Below, piece by piece: positions 1-6,191 of a stretch of DNA of 8,437 nucleotides; positions within the stretch are counted from its first letter, which is position 1; each line of letters opens with the position of its first letter. A program made the position numbers and the translations under genes. The notes under the pieces are model-generated. The model was given only the letters and a program-made list of their open reading frames with translations, made no database searches and was not told where the DNA came from. This DNA is from Trueperaceae bacterium (GTDB lineage: Bacteria; Deinococcota; Deinococci; Deinococcales; Trueperaceae), in NCBI GenBank assembly GCA_007130355.1, contig SLSQ01000024.1, positions 1 to 8,437 on the forward strand. The letters are read 5' to 3'.

Positions 1-502
1 CCTTACCGACCAGGAAGTGGCGCACGACCTCGCGCTTGGCGACGTCGACCAGCGTGAGGGTGTTCGACATGATGTTCGGCACGTACATCTTCTTCTTGTC
101 GGGCGTGAACGCGATCATGTGGCTGAACCGTTGCCCGGTGGGGATCACGGCCAGGCACTCGTGGTCGTCGCCCGAGAACACGAACAGTTTGTTGGCGACG
201 GTCGACGCCAGCCACAGGTTGCCGTCGTCGTCCAGGTCGACGCCGTGCGGGAAGGCGAACTCGTCGTGCGTGATCTTCTCGCGCACGCTCATCGACGCGT
301 TGTCGATGACCGCGATCGTCCCACCGACGGCGTTCACGACGTACGAGGTGGCGCCGTCGGCGGTGACGATCACTTCGTGCGGGTCCTTGTCCATGTCGAG
401 CTTCTTCAGCGTTTCGCCGCTGCCGACCTGGATGAACGAGACGGTGTGCTCGTCCTTGTTGAGCACGATCAGGCGACCGGAGTCGCGTACGGGGGTGGTC
501 AT
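1..502 (-). CDS. YVTN-type beta-propeller protein, partial (C-terminus beyond window)
   Basis: Last visible gene of the minus-strand transporter operon. The visible 167 residues contain about four blade-like repeats. The clearest are GTIAVIDNASMSVREKI (61-77), followed by a PHGV turn and DDDGNLWLAS (91-100), then PDKKKMYVPN (134-143) with NTLTLVDVAKREVV (147-160). These follow the YVTN/lactonase-like pattern of a short strand, V-D, then a basic strand. Such propellers act as binding scaffolds or lactonase-like enzymes; no catalytic residues can be assigned here. The ATG at 502 is preceded by AAAGGA with a 7-nt spacer, and no start codon lies in frame between it and the upstream permease stop. 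The N-terminus (MTTPVRDSGRLIVL) has no signal peptide, so a cytoplasmic location is likely, which is unusual for YVTN proteins. The gap from the permease gene is 53 bp, consistent with cotranscription. Family call fairly sure, function unknown. Confidence 0.75.
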   Translation of the reverse strand, partial: MTTPVRDSGRLIVLNKDEHTVSFIQVGSGETLKKLDMDKDPHEVIVTADGATSYVVNAVGGTIAVIDNASMSVREKITHDEFAFPHGVDLDDDGNLWLASTVANKLFVFSGDDHECLAVIPTGQRFSHMIAFTPDKKKMYVPNIMSNTLTLVDVAKREVVRHFLVGK

Positions 503-555
503 GTTCGCGTCCTTTCGAGACGGGGGGCGAGGCGGAACGGCGCGGTCGACACGGC

Positions 556-1410
556 TCAGAGCACGTCCCGCAGGTTCGGATCGAGGTAGTCCCGCATCCA
601 GTCGCCCAGCAGGTTGATGCTGAGGACGGTGACGGTGATGGCGAGGCCGGGGAAGGTGGCGAGCCACCACGCCCGGACCAGGTGGTCGCGTCCCTCGGCG
701 AGCATGCCGCCCCAGGTGGGCACGCTGGGCGGTACGCCCAGCCCCAGGAAGCTGAGGGCCGACTCGGCGAGGATGGTGGTCGCGACCGAGAAACTGCCGA
801 TGACGATGATCGGCGCGGTCGAGTTCGGTAGCAGGTGGCGCAGCACGATCCGGTTGGAGCGGGCGCCGAGCGCCCGGGCGCCTTCGACGTACTCCTGTTC
901 CCGGAGCGAGAGCACGTGGCCCCGCACCAGACGTGCGTACTGGGCCCACTGGACGATGCCCAGGACGAGGATCAGGTTGCCGAGGCTGCGGCCGAGCAAG
1001 GCCAGTACGGTGAGGGCGAGCAGGATCCCGGGGAACGCCAACTGGATGTCGACCAACCGCATCACGATCGCGTCCACACGTCCGCCCAGGTACCCGGCGA
1101 TCAGGCCCATCGCGGTGCCCACGAACCCGCCGATCGCGACGGCGGCGAGGCCGACCAGGAGCGACACGCGCGCCCCGAGGATCAGGCGGCTGAACGTGTC
1201 GCGGCCGAGCGCATCGGTTCCGAGGAGGTGCTCGCTCGAACCGCCCTCGACCCAGGTCGGCGGCGTGAACCGCGCCAGGACGTTGACCTGATTCGGGTCC
1301 TTGGGCGCGAGGAACGGCCCGAAGAGCGCGAGCAGCACGACGAAGAGAAGGACGAACGCGGCGATCGAGGCCGTGCGGGAGCGGGTGAGGGTACGAAGCA
1401 GGCGCCGCAT
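556..1410 (-). CDS. Peptide/opine-type ABC transporter permease, DppC/OppC-like
   Basis: Inner-membrane permease of a Dpp/Opp-type importer, 284 residues, the normal family length. It begins with a basic stretch and a first helix (about 15-36). Next comes the extracytoplasmic loop with the OppC-N signature HLLGTDALGRDTFSRLI (61-77), then a block of helices. The EAA loop that contacts the ATPase is clear: E176-G-A-R-A-L-G-A-R, ending in the conserved LLPN at 193-196. The conserved SALSFLGLG-PP-P-WG segment (218-235) and the C-terminal DPNLRDVL are also typical. The ATG at 1410 shares its A with the TGA of the upstream permease (TGATG), so the two are translationally coupled; GAGGAT lies 9 nt before the start. 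A longer open frame continues upstream to 2148 but lies antiparallel in register to the real DppB gene and is not coding. It pairs with the DppB-like protein to form the translocation channel. Substrate class (peptide, opine or similar) is not resolvable. Confidence 0.95.
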   Translation of the reverse strand: MRRLLRTLTRSRTASIAAFVLLFVVLLALFGPFLAPKDPNQVNVLARFTPPTWVEGGSSEHLLGTDALGRDTFSRLILGARVSLLVGLAAVAIGGFVGTAMGLIAGYLGGRVDAIVMRLVDIQLAFPGILLALTVLALLGRSLGNLILVLGIVQWAQYARLVRGHVLSLREQEYVEGARALGARSNRIVLRHLLPNSTAPIIVIGSFSVATTILAESALSFLGLGVPPSVPTWGGMLAEGRDHLVRAWWLATFPGLAITVTVLSINLLGDWMRDYLDPNLRDVL

Positions 1411-2324
1411 CAGTACCGGATCCTCGGGTCCAGGACCATGTAGAGCAGGTCGACGAAGAAGTTGATGCAGACGTAGATGGCGGCGATCACGATCAGGCCG
1501 GCCATCACGATCGGGATGTCCTTGGCGTAGATGGCGTTCAGCATCAGGCGTCCGAGTCCGGGCCAGGCGAAGATGCTCTCGATCACGACCGTGCCGGCCA
1601 TCAGGCTGCCGAGCTGCAGACCGACGACGGTGACGACCGGAATGAGCGCATTGCGAAGCGCGTGCTTGACGACGACCGTCTGGCTGCGGAGGCCCTTCGC
1701 GCTCGCCGTGCGGACGTAGTCGCGACGCAGCACCTCGAGGACCGAGGAGCGGACCAGCCGCATCTGCAGCGCCATCGGCGCGAACGAAAGACTCACGGCC
1801 GGCAGGATGAGATAGGTCCAATCCTGGTACCCGGACACCGGGAACCAACGGAGGTTGACGGAGAAGACCAGCATCAGCATGAGCGCGAGCCAGAATGGGG
1901 GAATCGCCTGGCCGGTCATCGCGAACAGCTGCGCGAAGTGGTCGACCGCGCCCCCGCGTCGCGTCGCCGCGATCACGCCGGTCGGGATCGCGACGAGGCT
2001 CGCCAGCAGAAGGGCGCTCAACGCCAGCTGCGCGGTCGCGGGAAGCCGCTCGACGATCAGGCCGAAGACCGGTTGGCGCTGTCGGTACGACATGCCGAAG
2101 TCTCCCTGCACGGCGCGTCCGAGGTAGTCGACGTACTGGACCGGCCACGGACGGTCGAACCCCATCTCGGCCCGGATGCGTTCGACCTGAGCGCGCGATG
2201 CGTCCTCGCCGGCCAGGAGCGCGGCCGGATCCCCGGTGATGAACAGCATGGCGAACGTCACCAGCGTGGCGCCGAAGAGAACGAGCGCCAGTTGTGCGAG
2301 GCGCCGTAAGACGAAGGACAGTAT
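1410..2324 (-). CDS. Peptide/opine-type ABC transporter permease, DppB/OppB-like (apparent non-ATG start)
   Basis: First permease of the importer. The body is clear: a GDPAALLAGEDAS loop, RIRAEMGFDRPWPVQYVDYL, GDFGMSY, QAIPPFWLALMLM, the EAA loop (DYVRTASAKGL to RNALIPV), and the end FAWPGLGRLMLNAI followed by DLLYMVLDPRIRY. The start is the odd point. The first usual start codon is GTG at 2261, but that would begin inside the first membrane helix. The frame stays open upstream to a TAG at 2340-2342 and encodes LSFVLRRLAQLALVLFGATL, the normal DppB N-terminus. The only plausible initiators there are ATA at 2322-2324 (giving the usual M-L-S-F-V-L-R-R, 304 residues) and CTG at 2319-2321 (303 residues). 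GGGAGA at 2331-2336 is spaced 6 nt from ATA and 9 nt from CTG. I place the start at ATA, perhaps an ATG that mutated or was misread. The TGA stop overlaps the DppC-like ATG by one base. Confidence 0.88.
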   Translation of the reverse strand: MLSFVLRRLAQLALVLFGATLVTFAMLFITGDPAALLAGEDASRAQVERIRAEMGFDRPWPVQYVDYLGRAVQGDFGMSYRQRQPVFGLIVERLPATAQLALSALLLASLVAIPTGVIAATRRGGAVDHFAQLFAMTGQAIPPFWLALMLMLVFSVNLRWFPVSGYQDWTYLILPAVSLSFAPMALQMRLVRSSVLEVLRRDYVRTASAKGLRSQTVVVKHALRNALIPVVTVVGLQLGSLMAGTVVIESIFAWPGLGRLMLNAIYAKDIPIVMAGLIVIAAIYVCINFFVDLLYMVLDPRIRY

Positions 2325-2363
2325 GGCGGTTCTCCCTACCTAACGTGGCTCGGAACGGTGGCG

Positions 2364-2390
2364 CGCGACCGGACGCTCGGCCCGGTCCGC
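2364..2390 (-). promoter_or_regulatory. Intercistronic hairpin between PfpI-family and DppB-like genes
   Basis: Inverted repeat GACCGG (2367-2372) and CCGGTC (2382-2387) with a 9-nt loop. Three more pairs follow outside a one-base bulge. It lies 9 nt past the PfpI stop and about 40 nt before the permease start. No U-tract follows in the transcript, so it is more likely an mRNA-processing or stability element than an intrinsic terminator. In such GC-rich DNA a stem of this size can also arise by chance. Confidence 0.35.
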
Positions 2391-2398
2391 GAACGGCG

Positions 2399-2911
2399 TC
2401 AGGAGCGGCCCAACACGTCGAGGAACGCCTTGGTGAACGCGGGCACGTCCGGGAAGCTCTGCGCCGTCACCAGGTTGCCCTCCACGACGACCCGTTCGTC
2501 GGCGACGTAGTCGGCGCCGGCGTTGACGAGGTCGTCCTGGGTGCTCGCCACGGCGGTGAGCCGGCGACCCTTCACGACCCGCGCGCTGATTCCGACCCAA
2601 CTGCCGTGGCAGATGATCCCGAGCGGCTTGCCCGCCCCGTCGACGGAGCGCACGATGTCGAGGATCTCGGCATGGCGCCGCAGGCGATCGGGGGCGTACC
2701 CTCCCGGCACGATCAGTCCCGCGAGTTCGGTGGCGTCCACGTCTCGGGCGGCGACGTCGGAGGCGTGCTGGTAGCCGATGTGCTCGGCGGTGTACGTCGC
2801 GACCTCGGGGCCGATGACGACCGGTTCGAGGCCCGCCTCGACGAAGCGGTAGTACGGGTAGAGGAACTCCTGCATGTTGAACAGGTTCTCGATCAGAATG
2901 CCGACCTTCAT
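2399..2911 (-). CDS. DJ-1/PfpI-family protein (class I glutamine amidotransferase-like)
   Basis: A 170-residue single-domain protein, the usual PfpI length. The N-terminal strand MKVGILIEN leads to E15 in QEFLYPYYRF, equivalent to the ELIYPYHR region of archaeal PfpI. PGGYAPDRLRR sits at 69-79. The nucleophile elbow is IICHGSW, with C101 and H102. In Pyrococcus PH1704 the third triad member is Glu74, supplied by a neighbouring subunit; here the aligned residue is D75. Family members are proteases, deglycase/glyoxalase-like enzymes or chaperones; which applies here cannot be told. There is no signal peptide, so it is cytoplasmic. The ATG at 2911 follows AAAGGA with a 6-nt spacer, the same ribosome-binding motif as the propeller gene. 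It sits between the binding-protein and permease genes, on the same strand and in the same spacing pattern. This suggests that it acts on the imported compound, which is an inference. Confidence 0.92.
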   Translation of the reverse strand: MKVGILIENLFNMQEFLYPYYRFVEAGLEPVVIGPEVATYTAEHIGYQHASDVAARDVDATELAGLIVPGGYAPDRLRRHAEILDIVRSVDGAGKPLGIICHGSWVGISARVVKGRRLTAVASTQDDLVNAGADYVADERVVVEGNLVTAQSFPDVPAFTKAFLDVLGRS

Positions 2912-2937
2912 GGGGCGTCCTTTCCGTGGGCGAAGGT

Positions 2938-2971
2938 CGGGGCGCCGACCGGAGGATCCGGTGGCGCCCCG
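2938..2971 (-). promoter_or_regulatory. Strong intercistronic hairpin after the solute-binding-protein gene
   Basis: A near-perfect inverted repeat. Outer arms GGGGCGCC (2939-2946) and GGCGCCCC (2963-2970) are extended by a C:G pair at 2938/2971. Inner arms are ACCGGA (2948-2953) and TCCGGT (2957-2962), with a three-base loop and a single bulged base at 2947. This gives about 15 GC-rich pairs. It starts 17 bases past the binding-protein stop and ends before the PfpI ribosome-binding site. No T-run follows on the minus strand, so it is not a classical intrinsic terminator. By analogy with intercistronic stems after malE-type genes, it likely protects the upstream binding-protein message and lowers expression of the genes downstream. 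Confidence 0.65.
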
Positions 2972-2988
2972 CGAACCGCGTGGGCGAT

Positions 2989-4506
2989 TCAGTCGTCGAG
3001 GAAGCGGGCTTCGTAGAAGTACGGGTGATCATCGGCGCGCGGCGTCCACTCGACCGCGTCGGACACGCCGAAGATGAGCGGCTCGCGCCACAGCCAGAGC
3101 CAAGGGTTCTGCTCGTGCATGATCTCCTGCAGGCGGTAGTTGAGCTCCTGACGTCGGTCCGGATCGAACGTCGATCCGAGCTCGCTTTCGAGCGCGTACC
3201 ACTCGTCGTCGTGCCAGTTCGTCGAGTTCGTCTGTCGGTCCGGATGGATCGCCCACATGTCGGTCTCGGGCGTGTTCTCGGCTCCACCGAAGGCGAGGAC
3301 GTAGAGACCGGGCAGGTCCCGCTCGCCGAGCACCTGAATGTACTGGCCCCACTCCCAGACTTCGACGTCCTCGACTTCGATGCCGACCTCGTCGAGGTAG
3401 CTGCCGACGGCGAGCGCGAGCTGGGTGTCCGGTTCGGTTCCGGCGCCGAGCGTGATCGAGAACCCGTCCGGCCACCCGGCCTCGGCCAGCAGTTCGCGGG
3501 CGAGTTCCGGATCGTAGGCGAACGGTTCGAGATCGGGATGGTGGTTCGGCGGGTTCACCATCGTCGCCATGCGTGAGGTGAGGCCGTCCCGGAGGGCGAC
3601 GATGAGCGTGTCGACGTCGACCGCGTGCTGGATCGCACGCCGCACGAGCGGGTCGGCCAGCGCTTCGTGGCGGTTCTGGTTTATGCCCATGTGCTTGCGG
3701 CCGAACCCTTCGACCGCGACCACGTTCACGCCATCGGCGGCGTCGATGTCGGGGATGAAGTCGGCGGGGATGTCCATCGAGGCGTGCACGCCGCCGGTGC
3801 GGAGCTCGGCCACGCGGGTGGCGGCCTCGGGGATCGCACGGAACACCAGGCGATCGATCTCAGGTCGGCCGCGCCAGTAGTCGTCGTTCGCTTCGAGCGT
3901 GATGCGGTCGTCCCGCACCCAGCTCACGAACCGGAACGGACCGGTGCCGATCGGGTGCAGGGCGAGTTCGTCCATCGGCGTGTTCGCGTAGTGCTCGGGC
4001 GCCACCATGTAGCCGCCGTTGCGGGTCATGTGGGACAGCAGGACCGGGACCGGCTCGGTCGTGATCACGCGCACCGTGTAGTCGTCGACGATCTCGACGC
4101 GGTCGAGCGGCACCTGTTCCGGGAACTTGTCGACCGTCTCGAAGTCGGGGTCGGTGATGCGTTCGAGGTTGTACTTGACGGCCTGGGCGTCGAACCGCTC
4201 GCCGTTGTGGAAGGTCACGCCTTCGCGGAGTCGGAACTCCCAGGTGAGCTCGTCGATCGCTTCCCACGACTCGGCGAGCACGCCGATCAGTTCGCCCGTC
4301 TCGCCGTCCTTCCACACGAGCGGTTCGAAGATGTTCACGTTCACGCGGTGGTTGATCATGCCGCCGGCGCCCGCGTGCGGGTCCAGGTTGTCCGAGTCGG
4401 ACATGCGCGCGAAGACGAACTCGCGGTCCTGTGCGATCGCCAATCCGGCCAGCGCGAACAGGGCGGCGACGGCGAACGGTGCGCCTCTCTTGAGGATTCG
4501 GTGCAT
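2989..4506 (-). CDS. ABC transporter extracytoplasmic solute-binding protein, family 5 (DppA/OppA-like)
   Basis: Captures the substrate outside the inner membrane and delivers it to the two permeases; first gene of the operon, 505 residues. Residues 1-25 form a Sec signal peptide: basic MHRILKRG, a hydrophobic core, then A-I-A before Q26. There is no lipobox cysteine, so the protein is predicted to be soluble rather than lipid-anchored. Family 5 hallmarks follow in order: SDNLDPHAG (38-46), NIFEPLVW (58-65), ESWE, LREGVTFHNGERFDAQAVKYNL (93-114), HPIGTGPFRFVSW, DDYWRGRPEIDRLVFR, and later DPLVRRAIQHAVDVD and AGWPDGF. The C-terminal WLWLWREP is typical of the closing segment. The ATG at 4506 follows AAGGGA with about a 7-nt spacer; an in-frame GTG at 4563 would only add a proline- and arginine-rich stretch before the signal peptide. 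Ligand-pocket residues cannot be assigned, so peptide, opine or another ligand remains open. Confidence 0.95.
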   Translation of the reverse strand: MHRILKRGAPFAVAALFALAGLAIAQDREFVFARMSDSDNLDPHAGAGGMINHRVNVNIFEPLVWKDGETGELIGVLAESWEAIDELTWEFRLREGVTFHNGERFDAQAVKYNLERITDPDFETVDKFPEQVPLDRVEIVDDYTVRVITTEPVPVLLSHMTRNGGYMVAPEHYANTPMDELALHPIGTGPFRFVSWVRDDRITLEANDDYWRGRPEIDRLVFRAIPEAATRVAELRTGGVHASMDIPADFIPDIDAADGVNVVAVEGFGRKHMGINQNRHEALADPLVRRAIQHAVDVDTLIVALRDGLTSRMATMVNPPNHHPDLEPFAYDPELARELLAEAGWPDGFSITLGAGTEPDTQLALAVGSYLDEVGIEVEDVEVWEWGQYIQVLGERDLPGLYVLAFGGAENTPETDMWAIHPDRQTNSTNWHDDEWYALESELGSTFDPDRRQELNYRLQEIMHEQNPWLWLWREPLIFGVSDAVEWTPRADDHPYFYEARFLDD

Positions 4507-4722
4507 ACGGGCTTCCCTTCGGGGGTGGCGAGGTCGAGCTGCGACGGGGCACGGCGGCGGCACGATCGGCCGGTCGGCGGCCTTCCGGAACGGAGGTGCG
4601 GCTTCTTCCTGGTGGGTCCCCTTTCCTTGTGCGTCGACGAAGCGCCGAAGGCGCGGGCGGAACCGAATGAGGAGGGAACGCGGCGGCGTGCGCCGCGAGG
4701 AGGGGCGAACGGGTGCTCGGCT

Positions 4723-4737
4723 ACTTGTTCAATAAGT
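4723..4737. promoter_or_regulatory. Candidate FadR/GntR-type operator (15-bp palindrome)
   Basis: ACTTGTTCAATAAGT is an imperfect palindrome: two 7-base arms around a central C with one mismatched pair. Its core TTGTTCAATAA (4725-4735) fits the published FadR-subfamily consensus TNGTNNNACNA at every fixed position except one (T for C), which is also the mismatched pair of the palindrome. It stands out as AT-rich within a GC-rich intergenic region. It would lie at about +6 to +20 of the minus-strand promoter and directly before the plus-strand -10 candidate, so one bound dimer could block both. The FCD-type GntR protein at 6192-6953 is the obvious candidate ligand. Binding is inferred. Confidence 0.6.
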
Positions 4738-4743
4738 TACTAT
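4738..4743 (+). promoter_or_regulatory. Candidate -10 box for the M20/GntR side
   Basis: TACTAT fits TANNNT and would start transcription near 4750, giving a leader of about 58 nt before the M20 ATG. No good -35 hexamer lies 16 to 19 nt upstream, and the palindromic operator occupies most of the spacer. This makes it a weak call by itself; its position next to the operator and opposite the minus promoter gives it some support. Confidence 0.3.
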
Positions 4744-4749
4744 GCGGCG

Positions 4750-4778
4750 AAGGTAGCACGGAGGATTATGCGTGTCAA
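4750..4778 (-). promoter_or_regulatory. Sigma70-type promoter of the transporter operon
   Basis: On the minus strand a perfect TTGACA (4778-4773) is followed by exactly 17 nt and then TACCTT (4755-4750), matching the -35/-10 arrangement of housekeeping sigma factors. The start would fall near 4743. It is the best-formed promoter in the window and points at the solute-binding-protein gene. It overlaps the candidate leader peptide of the opposite transcript. Confidence 0.65.
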
Positions 4779-4812
4779 CGCACGCGCTCCCACCCACCGG
4801 AGGCCCGCATGA
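4768..4812 (+). CDS. Candidate 14-residue leader peptide coupled to the M20 gene
   Basis: ATG at 4768 opens the frame MRVNARAPTHRRPA, which ends in TGA at 4810-4812. That TGA overlaps the M20 start as ATGA, a classic translational-coupling junction. GGAGG at 4760-4764 precedes it by only 3 nt, which is shorter than optimal. The M20 gene has its own GGAGG at 4799-4803, inside this frame. The peptide is basic (four arginines) and hydrophilic, with no run of a single amino acid as in classical attenuators. It could regulate M20 translation, or be a chance open frame. A GTG at 4772 in another frame is better spaced from the same GGAGG, but it leads only into a shadow of the M20 gene. Confidence 0.3.
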   Translation: MRVNARAPTHRRPA

Positions 4813-6125
4813 CGTCCGACCCCATCCCCGCCGTCCTCGCCCGTCTGGACGCCCGCGCCGACGCCCTCGCGGACGACCTCGCGGCCCTGATCCGCATCCG
4901 CAGCGTCAACCCGACGTTCGACCCGACCTCCCCGGGCGAAACGGCCATGGCGGACGAGATCGAACGCCGCTACCGATCGCTCGACGTCCCGGTCGAACGG
5001 TACGAAGCGGCCCCAGGGCGCCCGAACCTGGTGGCGCGCCTGAACGGAACCGGAGGCGCCGACGGGCCGCACCTGCTGGTGAACTGCCACCTGGACACGG
5101 TGCCCGGCGACGTCGGCGAGTGGTACGACCCGTTCACCGGAGAACGCGCCGGCCCGTGGACGCGCGACCCGTTCGGAGGCGTACGGGAGGACGGCGTCGT
5201 ACACGGCCGCGGCGCCGCTGACCACAAGTCCCCGATCATCGCCCTGCTCTACGCGCTCGAAGCGCTCCGCACCGAAGGCGTGCCCCTCCACGGACGCCTC
5301 ACCTGCATCCACGACGCCGACGAGGAGACCGGCGGCCGCCTGGGCGTCCACCACCTCGCGACCGTGATCCCGTTCGACTTCGACATGGTGCTCTACGCCT
5401 GCTCCAGCGAGTTCACGCCCTTGGGCCGCGAGTTCTTCACCGCCATGGGCCGCGACAACGTGATTCGCGCCTTCGCCGGCTGGCAAACCTACCGCGTCAC
5501 CGTCGAGGGCCAGAACCTGCACAACCTCACGCCGCGCCGGGCCTACGGCGCGATCGAGGCGGCGCTACCGCTCGCGGACCGGATCCGCGACCTCGCCGAA
5601 CGCGTGAACGCGCGCACGATCCCGCTCGAGGGATCCGGACAACCGCGCATGCGGATCGCCGCGATCGAGACCGGAGACCGGGCCGCGTTCCACCACCAGG
5701 CCCGCTCCTGCGACCTGATCGTGAACCGACGGATCGCCGCCGGCGAAGATCCGGACGCCGCCCTACGCGAACTCCAGGAGGTCCTCGACGCCCACGCCGC
5801 CGCCTACCCCGACAACCCGGCCCGCTACGTCGTGGAACGGGAGATCCGTCCGCACGAAACGCCGTCCGATCACCCGCTGATCGACGCGTTCGCGGCCGCC
5901 GTACGCCGCGTCACCGGCCGCGACGCGAACGTCGCCGGCCTGCCTGCGCCGGTCGGCATCAGCGCGCTCCTGCAGCACGTCGACGTTCCGACCGTCCTGT
6001 TCGGCTACGGGCATCTCAACCAGCACCATGCGCCGAACGAGCACATCGACGAATCGGCGCTGCTGGACATGGCCAAGACGTACGCCGTCGCGATCGCCGA
6101 CGTGCTCGGTACCGACCGTGCCTGA
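4809..6125 (+). CDS. M20-family metallopeptidase/deacylase (ArgE/DapE/ACY1/CPG2 type)
   Basis: A predicted two-zinc hydrolase that cleaves a peptide or N-acyl amide bond, 438 residues, normal for the family. Metal and catalytic residues are in the expected order: VNCHLDTVP (H94, D96), GRGAADHKSP (bridging D138), DADEETGG (general base E172, metal ligand E173), a likely metal ligand E201 in CSSEFTP, and the terminal LNQHHAPNEHID (H407). The dimerisation domain lies at about 210-330. The loop 100-123 is longer than usual (GEWYDPFTGERAGPW), which may shape the substrate pocket. There is no signal peptide, so it acts in the cytoplasm. The ATG at 4809 has GGAGG 5 nt upstream. It is divergent from the peptide-type importer and followed after 66 bp by a GntR gene, suggesting that it processes the imported compound. 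Exact activity (dipeptidase, deacetylase, carbamoylase) is open. Confidence 0.92.
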   Translation: MTSDPIPAVLARLDARADALADDLAALIRIRSVNPTFDPTSPGETAMADEIERRYRSLDVPVERYEAAPGRPNLVARLNGTGGADGPHLLVNCHLDTVPGDVGEWYDPFTGERAGPWTRDPFGGVREDGVVHGRGAADHKSPIIALLYALEALRTEGVPLHGRLTCIHDADEETGGRLGVHHLATVIPFDFDMVLYACSSEFTPLGREFFTAMGRDNVIRAFAGWQTYRVTVEGQNLHNLTPRRAYGAIEAALPLADRIRDLAERVNARTIPLEGSGQPRMRIAAIETGDRAAFHHQARSCDLIVNRRIAAGEDPDAALRELQEVLDAHAAAYPDNPARYVVEREIRPHETPSDHPLIDAFAAAVRRVTGRDANVAGLPAPVGISALLQHVDVPTVLFGYGHLNQHHAPNEHIDESALLDMAKTYAVAIADVLGTDRA

Positions 6126-6174
6126 GCGCGGACGCTTCGGCGGCCCGAGCACCGGGGTGCCGCGAACCGTGCGG

Positions 6175-6180
6175 TACCGT
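6175..6180 (+). promoter_or_regulatory. Candidate -10 box before the GntR gene
   Basis: TACCGT fits TANNNT and ends 11 nt before the GntR ATG. No Shine-Dalgarno sequence is visible, so a near-leaderless transcript is possible in addition to read-through from the M20 gene. No convincing -35 element is present, and no copy of the 4723-4737 operator lies here. Confidence 0.25.
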
Positions 6181-6191
6181 ACGAGCGCCTC

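Larger units (their letters stand above)
4507..4743 (-). other. Long 5' leader of the transporter operon
   Basis: If transcription starts about 7 nt after the TACCTT box, the binding-protein message carries a leader of roughly 237 nt. It contains no ATG on the minus strand before the real start. Two compact hairpins are visible: CGCGGCG/CGCCGCG (4679-4685 with 4691-4697, 5-nt loop) and GCGCC/GGCGC (4642-4646 with 4650-4654, 3-nt loop). A purine-rich stretch lies around 4612-4630 (AAGGAAAGGGGACCC on the transcript). I recognise no known riboswitch, T-box or attenuator. The extent depends on the promoter call. Confidence 0.4.

Noticed and set aside
1411..2148. N-terminal extension of the DppC-like frame upstream of 1410
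   Set aside because: It overlaps the DppB-like gene on the same strand in another frame, is Arg- and Asp-rich, and the normal DppC N-terminus begins exactly at the ATG at 1410.
4507..4563. In-frame GTG start at 4563 for the solute-binding protein
   Set aside because: It would put a proline- and arginine-rich stretch before the signal peptide; the ATG at 4506 has a good ribosome-binding site.
3625..4812. 395-codon plus-strand open frame over the solute-binding-protein gene
   Set aside because: Antisense shadow of an unmistakable family 5 binding protein; low-complexity composition. Only its last 15 codons are kept, as the possible leader peptide.
4772..5221. 149-codon frame starting at GTG 4772, well spaced from GGAGG
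   Set aside because: It overlaps the M20 gene out of frame, and its translation is a run of Arg and Pro typical of a shadow frame.
6131..6180. GCACC/GGTGC stem and other GC palindromes between M20 and GntR as a terminator
   Set aside because: The stem is only 5 bp with a 2-nt loop and has no T-run; such short stems are expected by chance at this GC content.
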